From NCBI GenBank assembly GCA_963701015.1, contig OY969556.1, positions 2,914,001-2,978,000 of the forward strand: a stretch of DNA of 64,000 bases, written 5' to 3'. Positions 52,641 through 61,400 of the stretch are shown here, one piece after another. How positions within the stretch are numbered: position 1 is the first letter of the stretch; the number at the start of each line of letters is the position of its first letter. A program made the position numbers and the translations under genes. Under the pieces are notes generated by a model. It was given only the letters and a program-made list of their open reading frames with translations, had not been told where the DNA came from and ran no database searches. Source of the stretch: MFD09286-c1 sp963701015 (lineage in GTDB: Bacteria > Bacteroidota > Bacteroidia > Bacteroidales > DTGW01).

Positions 52641-54164
52641 TTATTTAATAGAATCAATATTTAATTTACCTGATGAAGCCAGATAGTCACTTACGTCTGC
52701 CCTCTCCCGGGCAATTGCCTGTAGATATTCCAGTCTTACTTTTTCATAATCATTAACCGATGATAATTGATCGTTGAGAGAAATTAAGCCTTGTTCATAT
52801 TGTTTTTTACTAAGGTTGAGAATGCCTTCTGCCAGTTTAACTTGCTTTTCAGTTGTTTCTATTGTTTTCACATCTTTTTCTATTTCATATATTATTCGCT
52901 TCAGGTTAAGATCAGATAGTTCAACCGCTTCCTGTTTTTTTTCCTCTAAAATTGCTTTATCGAGTTTTGCCTGTTGAGCATTGTTTTGTGCTTCCATTCC
53001 ATCAAAAATTGTCCAACGCATACCAACTCCAACATACCAAAGAGGCTCGAGCATAGTCAAATCATCTTTGATCAATTCACGCTTTCCAAATGCTACAATC
53101 TTTGGCGTATATTCAGCCCATTCAGCTTTTCTTTTATAATCAGTTGCTGCAATAGCTTCGTCAATTGCCTTAATATCAGGCCTGTCGGCGGTTTGTCCGT
53201 TTAAATCGGCAAGTAACCATGGTAATATCATCGGTTTTAATAATGCAGCAGAATCAGCAGGATAACCACATAATTCTTCAATTCTATCACAAAGTAATTT
53301 ATGGTCCGATTCCAGGTCAATTCGCCGGACTTCTAATTGTTGCATAACCAAATCAATTTTTTGCCGGCTTAAATCAATCGTCAAACCATTTTTATAAGCC
53401 TTATCAACATATTTTTTCTGCTCTTCCAGATATTTTTGTGTTGAATTGAGAACATCCAAAGACTCATTTACAACGGCCATTTTATCATAAGTACTTATAA
53501 CCTGTTGGATAATTGTCATTTTTTCACTTTCACTTAGTAGCAACATTGCATTTTGCTGATGTGAAGCAGCTTTAACCAACATTGGGACTTTAAACCCGCT
53601 AAATAACAGCATTTGAGCATTCAGGTTTGCTTTGGTAATATTTTTACCCTGAATTGGCGGAATCGGTTTCATGTTTGCCTGTTCAGCCTTCATTAATGTG
53701 TTACCCGGTGCGTTTGAATTTGAAGGATCAGAAGCATAAGGCGTTGAAAATGTAACTTTATAAGCATCAGGCAAATTTGAAGTTGCGATTGCTGTTTGTT
53801 CTTTAATAAGCAATTGTTGTGCACCATTTAAAAGTTGTTGTAATTCTTCCGGGAAAACCAAATCATCATTAAGCCTTGTATAACTTGCGTCCATGCTGAC
53901 TTTCGGAAGATATGCCTCATACGCCTTAGATTTATTGAGGCTTGCTTTTTGAACATTTGCTTCATCAATTTTCAGTTGCATGCTTTTATGAATTGCCATT
54001 TCAGACAGTTCCCTTGCATCCGGCAAAACAAAATTATTTTTCGTTTGCGAATCCAACTTCACATTGGTTATCCAAATAAAAAAAACACACCCGATAATTA
54101 CTCGTAAGTAATGGTGAATTGATCTTCGATAACCAATTTTACATAATTTACATTTTGTTTTCAT
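52641..54164 (-). CDS. TolC-family outer-membrane channel
   Basis: The 507-residue protein has an N-terminal hydrophobic segment (about 20-38) and two long OEP helical repeats. The first starts at LPDARELSEMAIHKSMQLKI and the second near the VRLEYLQAIARERA C-terminal helix, with YEQGLISLNDQLSSVNDYEK before it. It is longer than the TolC protein at 16391 and only distantly related. The N-terminus before the signal (MKTKCKLCKIGYRRS) is unusually long and charged; a later start is possible but no better ATG is seen. Confidence 0.9.
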   Translation of the reverse strand: MKTKCKLCKIGYRRSIHHYLRVIIGCVFFIWITNVKLDSQTKNNFVLPDARELSEMAIHKSMQLKIDEANVQKASLNKSKAYEAYLPKVSMDASYTRLNDDLVFPEELQQLLNGAQQLLIKEQTAIATSNLPDAYKVTFSTPYASDPSNSNAPGNTLMKAEQANMKPIPPIQGKNITKANLNAQMLLFSGFKVPMLVKAASHQQNAMLLLSESEKMTIIQQVISTYDKMAVVNESLDVLNSTQKYLEEQKKYVDKAYKNGLTIDLSRQKIDLVMQQLEVRRIDLESDHKLLCDRIEELCGYPADSAALLKPMILPWLLADLNGQTADRPDIKAIDEAIAATDYKRKAEWAEYTPKIVAFGKRELIKDDLTMLEPLWYVGVGMRWTIFDGMEAQNNAQQAKLDKAILEEKKQEAVELSDLNLKRIIYEIEKDVKTIETTEKQVKLAEGILNLSKKQYEQGLISLNDQLSSVNDYEKVRLEYLQAIARERADVSDYLASSGKLNIDSIK

Positions 54165-54225
54165 TTTAGAATTTTTTATTATTTGACCTTTTTAGTTTAT
54201 TAGTCGAATTTATAGCAAAAAAAAA

Positions 54226-54810
54226 TTACCTTTTTGCCATGCCGTAGAATAATATTGACAAGAGACTGTCAATCCTTTTATCCAAATCATGATCGTCAAC
54301 TGACCAGAACAAAGGGATTTCGAGACCTTTAATAGCTGTAAAAATAGCAATAGAGGCTAAATTAATGTCATCAATTTTAAAAATTTCAGCATTTAATCCT
54401 TCCTGTAAAATATCTGAAATGTTTTTTATTTCATTTTCGTCATACTTCACCCTAATTTTATTAATAAAATCAAGATGGCTAAGATAATCGCTCTTAATTG
54501 CTTCGTAAAAATTTGATAAGCGTTTAAAACCATACATACGGGTAGTTATATAAGCTTTCAATTTTTCTTTTGGATCGGAAATATCCTTTAATGCATTATG
54601 TAAATCATTGCGTAAAATATTTGCCTCTTTTTCCACAACCGCAGCAAATATTTCTTCCTTGCTAATGAAATAATAATAAATTGAACTTTTACCCTTGTGC
54701 ATTGCCATTGCAATTTCGTCCATTGTGGTTTTCTTAAATCCAAACCGACTGAAAATGCCTCTTGCCGCTTCAATAATATGATCCCTAATTTCTTCCTTAA
54801 TTACTGCCAT
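54226..54810 (-). CDS. TetR-family transcriptional regulator
   Basis: The 194-residue protein has an N-terminal helix-turn-helix (about 10-55) with ARGIFSRFGFKKTTMDEIA and GKSSIYYYFISKEEIFAAVV, followed by a helical ligand-binding domain. It should repress the export operon that follows 61 bases downstream and be released by an exported compound. A -7-like TAATTTTG (54861-54854) lies upstream. Confidence 0.93.
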   Translation of the reverse strand: MAVIKEEIRDHIIEAARGIFSRFGFKKTTMDEIAMAMHKGKSSIYYYFISKEEIFAAVVEKEANILRNDLHNALKDISDPKEKLKAYITTRMYGFKRLSNFYEAIKSDYLSHLDFINKIRVKYDENEIKNISDILQEGLNAEIFKIDDINLASIAIFTAIKGLEIPLFWSVDDHDLDKRIDSLLSILFYGMAKR

Positions 54811-54930
54811 ACCAATTAGTTTTTAATTTTTCGACCAATTTAGTTTAACGTTCCAAAATTATAAATATGTTTTAATATGAAAAAGATTTTTAACAATTAA
54901 TTTATTTTATTTCAAAGGTATAAAACAAAA

Positions 54931-54955
54931 AAGACCGCAAAATGCAGTCTCTTTT
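54931..54955 (-). terminator. terminator after the ppiD-like gene
   Basis: Stem AGAC-C-GC/GC-A-GTCT with loop AAAAT and one internal mismatch, followed on the minus strand by a TTTTTTG stretch. Confidence 0.65.
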
Positions 54956-54976
54956 GAATTTTTATAGTAGAATATT

Positions 54977-57088
54977 TTAATAAAATTTCGTTCTTTCGTC
55001 TTGAATATCAGCCATTTTCTTTAATACGCCAAAAGCCTCATAACCTACACGATTATTATACATTCCCATTGCACGCATTTTCATCATTTGAATATCATCT
55101 GATTGAGGTTGTTGTTCCGAAACATTTGTGACCACAGCAACATAAACTCCTGCAATTCCTTTAATCGGATCAGTTGTTTTATTTGGAGCTATTGCAGTTA
55201 CAGTTCCAATTAATTTAGGTTCATAACCAACACCAGGAATAGAATATGAGTTAAAAGTTAAATCTGTTGCTGATTCTACAGTAGTTCCTAATTTCGTAGC
55301 AATTGCGTCAATACTTGTAAGTCCTGCAATTTGTTTTGAAATTTTATCGGCAATCATATCTTCTTTCTTTTCCCTTTTTACTGCAACTTCAACCTGTGGC
55401 AACACTTGTTTTAATTTTGCTGTTCCCTTTTCCCTAACTGAAGATAATCTTGCAATTACAAAAGTATTTCCAAATTCCAATACTCCGGAAATGTCATTTT
55501 CATTGGCTTTAAAAGCCCAACGTATTATTTCGCGTGAATTAGGAATACTAGGTATTCCTTTCATGTTTTCATTTAAATAACTGGCAGATTTTGGAGTAAT
55601 CCCTAATTTTTTAACAGCAGCTACAAAGCGGTCACCAGTATTATTATTGCCAGCAAAAGCGCTTGCCTGTTGATATACATCTTGAATTGTAGTATTACTT
55701 GGTTCAAGTTTTCGGGCAAGAATACCTATTTGAACCTTTTTTTGTTCTTTTCCTTTGTCGGTAATTTTAATAATATGAATTCCAAATTGCGAAGTTACTT
55801 CTACAATGTCACCTTTTTTACCATTGAAACAGGCATCGCTAAATTCTTTAACCATAGCGCCTTCTTTAAACCAACCCAAATCGCCTCCTTTTTTAGCCGA
55901 GCCATCCGCAGAATTTGCGCTAGCTAAAGCAGCAAAATCAGCACCTTTTTTAGTCGCTAATTTAAATATGCTATCGGCAGTAGCTTTTGCCTTTGCCAAT
56001 GCTTCCTGTGTTTTATCAGCCGGACGAATTAAAATATGGCTTGCACGCACAGAATCAGGCAACTCCTTAAAATCAACTACACGTGCAATTTCATAGGTAT
56101 TATTATTAAAATATGGCCCAAAAGTGTATCCGACTTTTTCTTTAAACAATGGTTTTAATGTGTCGTTTAGTTCACTTTCTTTCAAATATTTTTCATTAAA
56201 AGGAATATCGGAATTTAAATTTATAAATTGCTTAACATCATTTGTTGATTTATATTCAGGTTCAATATCCTGTATCCATTTTTCTGCCTTTTGTACATCA
56301 TCTTGCGATGGTTTTACATTGTAAGTTATATATTCAATATCTCTTGATGATTCCTGTTGAAATTCATTTTTATGATTTTTTAAATAGCTTTCCAAATCTG
56401 ATTCACTAACAGTTACAGCCGAATCACTAACAGTATTTAATTTTTCAGAAACAAAATTAAAGTTGACTTTTTTACTGTTAATTTTTTCGTCAGCCCGAAG
56501 TTGCACCGAAGTAACATATAAACCATTCTTTAATAAATTATTGTATTTAGTCATTAAGCGTTCTCGAATTATTTGGCCTTCGACATATAACCAAAATAAT
56601 TTGCGTTTACCATCTTTGTCCTGATCAAGTGATTTAATAAACTGAATGGCATAAGCACGATTATATTGTTGTGTTTCAGGATTGGTAAATAATTGACGTA
56701 CATAAGGATGTGGATTTGGTCCTTCTACCATATCCAAAACTTCACGTGGTGATACTTCAATTCCCAAATCGCTGTATTCATCTTCCATTACATTTTCTTC
56801 AACTACCTGTTGCCAGACTTTTTCGCGAATATCCTGTAAGGCTTCATCAGAAATATTATTATTCCCAGAATTTGCTTTATATACATCTACTAATTTCTGA
56901 ATCTTAGCTTCATATTCTTTATAATCAACTGATTTGCCTGCAATTTTAGCCAACTCGTACTGATTACCATTGAAAACTGATTTTCCACCTGTAAGAAAAT
57001 CGGTAAGAATAAAAGCCAACAATGAAAGGCCAATTACAATGGAAATTAAAATTCCCATTTTAGTCCTGATTTTTTCTAATACTGCCAT
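54977..57088 (-). CDS. peptidylprolyl isomerase, PpiD/SurA type
   Basis: The 703-residue protein has one membrane helix (about 12-30), a SurA_N-like chaperone domain (about 30-240), a central parvulin domain (about 345-445) with ASHILIRPADK, KGGDLGWFKEGAMVKEFSD and FGIHIIKITDKG, and a long C-terminal domain. This is the PpiD build: an inner-membrane-anchored periplasmic foldase that helps newly exported proteins near SecYEG. It is the last gene of the coaX-lptC-CorC run. Confidence 0.92.
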   Translation of the reverse strand: MAVLEKIRTKMGILISIVIGLSLLAFILTDFLTGGKSVFNGNQYELAKIAGKSVDYKEYEAKIQKLVDVYKANSGNNNISDEALQDIREKVWQQVVEENVMEDEYSDLGIEVSPREVLDMVEGPNPHPYVRQLFTNPETQQYNRAYAIQFIKSLDQDKDGKRKLFWLYVEGQIIRERLMTKYNNLLKNGLYVTSVQLRADEKINSKKVNFNFVSEKLNTVSDSAVTVSESDLESYLKNHKNEFQQESSRDIEYITYNVKPSQDDVQKAEKWIQDIEPEYKSTNDVKQFINLNSDIPFNEKYLKESELNDTLKPLFKEKVGYTFGPYFNNNTYEIARVVDFKELPDSVRASHILIRPADKTQEALAKAKATADSIFKLATKKGADFAALASANSADGSAKKGGDLGWFKEGAMVKEFSDACFNGKKGDIVEVTSQFGIHIIKITDKGKEQKKVQIGILARKLEPSNTTIQDVYQQASAFAGNNNTGDRFVAAVKKLGITPKSASYLNENMKGIPSIPNSREIIRWAFKANENDISGVLEFGNTFVIARLSSVREKGTAKLKQVLPQVEVAVKREKKEDMIADKISKQIAGLTSIDAIATKLGTTVESATDLTFNSYSIPGVGYEPKLIGTVTAIAPNKTTDPIKGIAGVYVAVVTNVSEQQPQSDDIQMMKMRAMGMYNNRVGYEAFGVLKKMADIQDERTKFY

Positions 57089-57169
57089 TGTTAATGATAT
57101 TTACATTATTTTTTTGAGGGTACGAATATAGCAATTATAATTTTTATTGAAACAGTGAAAAAAAGAAAA

Positions 57170-58432
57170 TCATTCATTCAGATGCTTTAAATAAATTATT
57201 TCGAGTCTTTTATTATTGATTTTTAGAATTTTAAAACTAAAAGGTGCGATTTCAAATTGCTCATTAAAAACCGGAATTCGTCCTAATTGATGGAAAATAA
57301 AGCCGGCAAGAGTATCGTATTCATCTGATTCCGGAATTTTAAACCTATATTTTTCATTCAAATATTCTATTTGTAATTTGCCTGAGAATATAAAACCGTT
57401 ATCGGATAATCTTTTTTCAATTATTTCATCAACATCATGCTCGTCTTCAATTTCACCAAATATTTCTTCCATTATATCTTCAGTTGTAACAATTCCCGAA
57501 GTGCCACCAAACTCATCTACCACAACTGCCAGACTTTTATGCTGTTGCAAAAGTAATTTCAATAACTTATTGGCATTCATGGTTTCGGGCACAAAAGGTG
57601 CGTTGATAATTTTAGGCCGAATACTTGCCGTATTTTTGAATAATTCCTTTGAACTGATATAGCCAATAATTGAATCGATATTATTTTGATAGATTAAAAT
57701 TTTTGAAAATCCGGTTTCAATAAATTTTGCACGCAATTCATCGGGATTAATTTTATTATCAACTGCAACTATTTCGGTACGGGGAACCATACAATCGCGT
57801 ATTTTCACTTTCGAAAAATCAAGGGCATTCTGAAAAATCCTGATTTCATGTTCGGTATCAAGTTCATGTGAACCTTTTGTAATTGTATTTTGAACTAAAT
57901 GATCAAGATCGGTTTTCCCAAAAACATTTAATTTATTCTTATCAACAAGTTGACCATTTACAAACCAATGAATAAAATTATGTGACAACCATATTATTGA
58001 TTTTGTTAATGGATAAAAAACTATATAAAACAGATAAACAGGAATACTTAGTCCATTTAAAAAGAAATTGGACATTTGCCTGAATATTGCTTTTGGCAGA
58101 AATTCGGCGGTAATTAAAATTATAAAAGTTGAAACAATTGTTTGTATTAGCAACACATAAAACTGATGTGGAATTAACCTGAAAATAAAAGGTTCAAGAA
58201 TGTTAGCCATTGTAATACCATAAATAACAATAACAATATTATTACCTATAAGCATAGTTGCAATAAATTGGGCAGGATTTTTAATGAATATATTTACGAT
58301 TCGGGAAGCAAAAAGACCTTGTTTTTTATCTAATTCAATTCGCAAGCGGTTAGCACTAACAAATGCAATTTCCATTCCCGAAAAAAAAGCGGACAAAACC
58401 AAACATAATGCTATAATAGATCCAGGTTGCAT
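57170..58432 (-). CDS. CNNM/CorC-type transporter (hemolysin family protein)
   Basis: The 420-residue protein has a DUF21 (CNNM) membrane domain with four helices (about 1-190), a pair of CBS domains (about 205-325) recognisable from MVPRTEIVAVDN and HKSLAVVVDEFGGTSGIVTTEDI, and a CorC_HlyC domain at the end (about 340-420) with EYDTLAGFIFHQLGRIP. Such proteins handle Mg or Co ions and CBS domains bind ATP. Some Bacteroidota relatives are named GldE, but no gliding gene lies near. Confidence 0.92.
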   Translation of the reverse strand: MQPGSIIALCLVLSAFFSGMEIAFVSANRLRIELDKKQGLFASRIVNIFIKNPAQFIATMLIGNNIVIVIYGITMANILEPFIFRLIPHQFYVLLIQTIVSTFIILITAEFLPKAIFRQMSNFFLNGLSIPVYLFYIVFYPLTKSIIWLSHNFIHWFVNGQLVDKNKLNVFGKTDLDHLVQNTITKGSHELDTEHEIRIFQNALDFSKVKIRDCMVPRTEIVAVDNKINPDELRAKFIETGFSKILIYQNNIDSIIGYISSKELFKNTASIRPKIINAPFVPETMNANKLLKLLLQQHKSLAVVVDEFGGTSGIVTTEDIMEEIFGEIEDEHDVDEIIEKRLSDNGFIFSGKLQIEYLNEKYRFKIPESDEYDTLAGFIFHQLGRIPVFNEQFEIAPFSFKILKINNKRLEIIYLKHLNE

Positions 58433-58441
58433 TTAAATTTA

Positions 58442-58627
58442 TTATTTCCGGGAATTTTCGTTTTTTCGCATATTCTTCCGGATAAAATAAAACAATAAAG
58501 CAAATATAGCAAATACAAAGAAAAGATACGATTTAGAAATACCTTGTATTATTGTTTGATGAATAGCTGCAATTAAACAAAGTAATGCAACGGCAAGCCA
58601 GACATATTCACGGATTTTGAGATGCAC
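58442..58627 (-). CDS. small membrane protein, 61 residues
   Basis: The short gene encodes two hydrophobic helices (about 9-27 and 32-49) with a basic C-terminus (RKNMRKNENSRK). Its start lies 20 bases inside the end of lptC and its stop nine bases before the CorC-like gene, so it is tightly packed in the operon. I do not recognise the family. The position, the overlap and the membrane-protein composition support a real gene rather than a chance frame. Confidence 0.6.
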   Translation of the reverse strand: MHLKIREYVWLAVALLCLIAAIHQTIIQGISKSYLFFVFAIFALLFYFIRKNMRKNENSRK

Positions 58628-59342
58628 TATCTTGATCTTTAACGTTTACTGTACCTTTAACACCAATTAATTTCCAGTCCGACAGGTCTTCTTTCGCTGT
58701 AAAACCACCATCGCCGCAAAAAACCCCATCACTGTTGATTATTTTAGTAAATTTAGTTGAATATATTGTTCCTTTTTGTTGGTTCCAGAATAATTCCTCG
58801 GTAAATAATTGTTCATTTTTCTTTAAATTTTTTGCTACAACATCATTACGGGTTTCCCATAATTTCTGTTTATCCCTGTAAATTGCATAATCGGCGCTAA
58901 TTTCAGAAACAATATTTAAAGCAGAATCATATTGATATACAATAATCCCTTTTGGAAACTCAATATAATCTTTTTCATTGGAATTGTACTTATCAAGTTG
59001 TTTTGCAACAATTTTCATTTTAACACGAGCCGAATCACTATACAAAATCTCCATGTCTTCAGCTGATACTTGTGGTAAATCTTTTGTATTTGTAATGTTT
59101 TTAATAGTTTCAATATTATTCTCGCAACCAGTTAGAATTAGAAAAAGGCAAATGGTAAATGATAGCCAATGAACGAAAAACGGCGAACGGATTGTGGAAA
59201 ATGGTAAACGGGAAAAAGCATCATTTCTTCTGAAACCTACTATTCTTGAAGAAAGAAAATATATTTGTGCAAGGATTTTATTTTTACAAATCCGTTTGTT
59301 GGATTCAGGCTTTCGATTAAAGAACAAAGCATTAATTATCAT
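58608..59342 (-). CDS. lptC: LPS export ABC transporter periplasmic protein LptC
   Basis: The protein from the only available ATG has 244 residues. The mature part (after about residue 73) has the LptC/OstA-like fold, seen from EFPKGIIVYQYDS, SADYAIYRDKQKLWETRNDVVAKN, LFTEELFWNQQKG and FCGDGGFTAKED. It should carry LPS from LptBFG to LptA. A lipobox FLILTGC ends at about residue 73, preceded by about 55 residues of odd composition with no in-frame ATG, GTG or TTG near the hydrophobic stretch. The true start is therefore uncertain. Confidence 0.85.
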   Translation of the reverse strand: MIINALFFNRKPESNKRICKNKILAQIYFLSSRIVGFRRNDAFSRLPFSTIRSPFFVHWLSFTICLFLILTGCENNIETIKNITNTKDLPQVSAEDMEILYSDSARVKMKIVAKQLDKYNSNEKDYIEFPKGIIVYQYDSALNIVSEISADYAIYRDKQKLWETRNDVVAKNLKKNEQLFTEELFWNQQKGTIYSTKFTKIINSDGVFCGDGGFTAKEDLSDWKLIGVKGTVNVKDQDSASQNP

Positions 59343-59360
59343 AAAAATTTATCAATTTGC

Positions 59361-60635
59361 CTAATCATATTTGCGTTTAACAAACCAAAAGTCGAAGAAA
59401 TTGACAGAAAATGTAATTCTAGTATAATTAATTTTAATCAAATCATTTGCCAAAGTACCTTTTTGACCAACTTCGAACGCGAAATTAAACATAGTATGCG
59501 TATTTTTAAAAGGCAGGCCAAAACCGGCCGATAATCCCATATCTTTAATATCGGTTCCATTTATCTGAATGTTTGATTCATTGTAATAACCACCAAATCG
59601 ATACCGTATTTTTCTGAAGTAACTTTTATAGGAATATTCTTCCGGAACATACTGAACGCCAAAGCTATACCTTTGATCTAAACGTAAACTCGGATCAACA
59701 CTTCCTGCAAAACTTGTATTTTTCCAATTCTGTCTTGTATAATCTAATCCAATTAATATTTTATCTTTTATATTATAAGTAATTCCTAATCCCAATTTCG
59801 ATGGAATTGCATAATTATCAGTCGAATTATCAAGTATTAAAGTATCTTCATAGTTTTGACTATACGATCGGATAACATAATTAGTATATTGTGTTTTTAA
59901 ATTGGTTTTTAAATCATAAGTTGCACCAATAATTAAGTTCGACTTAAACGGCAAATCAATAACAAATTGTCCGCCAAAATTAAAGCCAAAGCCTTTAGGT
60001 ACTAATGATTCTTGAACCAATGTAGCAGGGTTAGAACCATCGGCGGTAGTAGAAAATCCCATAGAAGTTTCCTTGTGCAATGAACCAAAATAATAATTAG
60101 CGTTAACACCCAAATTGATATGTTTCTTCAACAAACCAACAGAATGTCCAAAATATAATTGGTTAATATTTCCATAGCCTTTATAGGTATAATCGATTTC
60201 ACCGGTATATAAGCCAATTTGTTTGGCACTTAAATTATACCCAATTGTGCTGTAGGGAACCAAACCCATACTTATAAAATACGTTTTGTAAACAGGGAAC
60301 GACATGGCAAGGTGGTCAAAATTCATGCTGTTGCGTGAAGTTATTCCTACACCGTTCACCGTTGATTTCATATTTTTTGAAAATAAACCAATATCCCAAA
60401 TGAATGACATTGTATCCTGAGAACAATAAGATGCCGGATTAAGGTAATTAATTTGATCTGGTTGACGCATACCAATACCTATTCCACCTAGTGCGCGGTT
60501 TACACCCCATCCTGTTTTATCAATATCACCCAAACCGTATTCTGAATATGGCGAATTTAAATCGTATTGCGAGAAACCTTCCAAACAACTAAAAACTGCC
60601 GCTATAAAAAAAATAATCCTTTTGCTAAACCGCAT
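59361..60635 (-). CDS. outer-membrane beta-barrel protein, FadL/OmpP1-like
   Basis: From the ATG at 60635 the protein has 424 residues, a signal peptide (to about GFSQ) and an outer-membrane barrel pattern. The N-terminal NSPYSEYGLGD and the INYLNPASY motif recall the hatch region of FadL-like transporters. A TTG three codons upstream is in frame, but the ATG overlaps the coaX stop by 11 bases and is preferred. The substrate is unknown; hydrophobic compounds are usual for the family. It is encoded between coaX and lptC, the usual place in Bacteroidota. Confidence 0.8.
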   Translation of the reverse strand: MRFSKRIIFFIAAVFSCLEGFSQYDLNSPYSEYGLGDIDKTGWGVNRALGGIGIGMRQPDQINYLNPASYCSQDTMSFIWDIGLFSKNMKSTVNGVGITSRNSMNFDHLAMSFPVYKTYFISMGLVPYSTIGYNLSAKQIGLYTGEIDYTYKGYGNINQLYFGHSVGLLKKHINLGVNANYYFGSLHKETSMGFSTTADGSNPATLVQESLVPKGFGFNFGGQFVIDLPFKSNLIIGATYDLKTNLKTQYTNYVIRSYSQNYEDTLILDNSTDNYAIPSKLGLGITYNIKDKILIGLDYTRQNWKNTSFAGSVDPSLRLDQRYSFGVQYVPEEYSYKSYFRKIRYRFGGYYNESNIQINGTDIKDMGLSAGFGLPFKNTHTMFNFAFEVGQKGTLANDLIKINYTRITFSVNFFDFWFVKRKYD

Positions 60636-61353
60636 TGTATTCAAGTATTCTGTTTAATCCTTTCAAAACCAAATTTAAGTCCACAAAGATGATGTTTTTT
60701 AATTTATTCGCCAAAAAATCAGCATCACCACCAGTAATTATTGTTTTTAATTGAGGATAATAAATTTTCAATTGGTTAATATAACTATCTATTTCAAATA
60801 TCACACCATTCTGAACTCCCGATATAATTGCCTGCTGTGTGTTATTTGCCAGCAGGCTGAAGTTTTCGCTTTGCGATAATAACGGCAATTTTGATGTAAA
60901 ATTATGTAAGGCCTTAAAACGTGATTGGATTCCCACGGATATTGAACCTCCTTTATAATTTCCTTCAGCATCAATAAAATCGAAAGTTAAAGCAGTACCG
61001 GCATCAATTATTAAAACATCGGAATTTGGGTAAATTACTTGTGCACCTGCAACTGCCGCAATTCTATCAGCTCCTTGTGTATTTTTCGATTCATAATTAT
61101 TGTTAAAAGGCAGTTTAGATTCTCCGGAAAGTTGAATTAAATTATTGAAATTCGATTGTAAAAAACCAAACAATTCATTTTCTAATTTGCCAGTACATGA
61201 TATTATGCAATTTTTTATACTCAAATGTTGTCGCAAAACTAACTCTACATCGCAAATTTGAATATCAGTAAATATTTTGTTTTCAATTATTTTACCATTT
61301 TCAAAAACTGCAACTTTGGTTCGTGTATTTCCTATGTCGAAAATTATGTTCAT
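60625..61353 (-). CDS. coaX: type III pantothenate kinase
   Basis: The 242-residue enzyme starts coenzyme A synthesis. Its motifs are FDIGNTRTKVAVFENG at the N-terminus, GADRIAAVAGA, and LIIDAGTALTFDFI with GSISVGIQSRFKAL. This type is not inhibited by CoA and needs a monovalent cation. The stop codon overlaps the start of the following outer-membrane protein gene. Confidence 0.95.
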   Translation of the reverse strand: MNIIFDIGNTRTKVAVFENGKIIENKIFTDIQICDVELVLRQHLSIKNCIISCTGKLENELFGFLQSNFNNLIQLSGESKLPFNNNYESKNTQGADRIAAVAGAQVIYPNSDVLIIDAGTALTFDFIDAEGNYKGGSISVGIQSRFKALHNFTSKLPLLSQSENFSLLANNTQQAIISGVQNGVIFEIDSYINQLKIYYPQLKTIITGGDADFLANKLKNIIFVDLNLVLKGLNRILEYNAV

Positions 61354-61400
61354 TAATTAGTCTTTAGTTTTTGCAATTTTATAATAATCTAAATGTTTCT

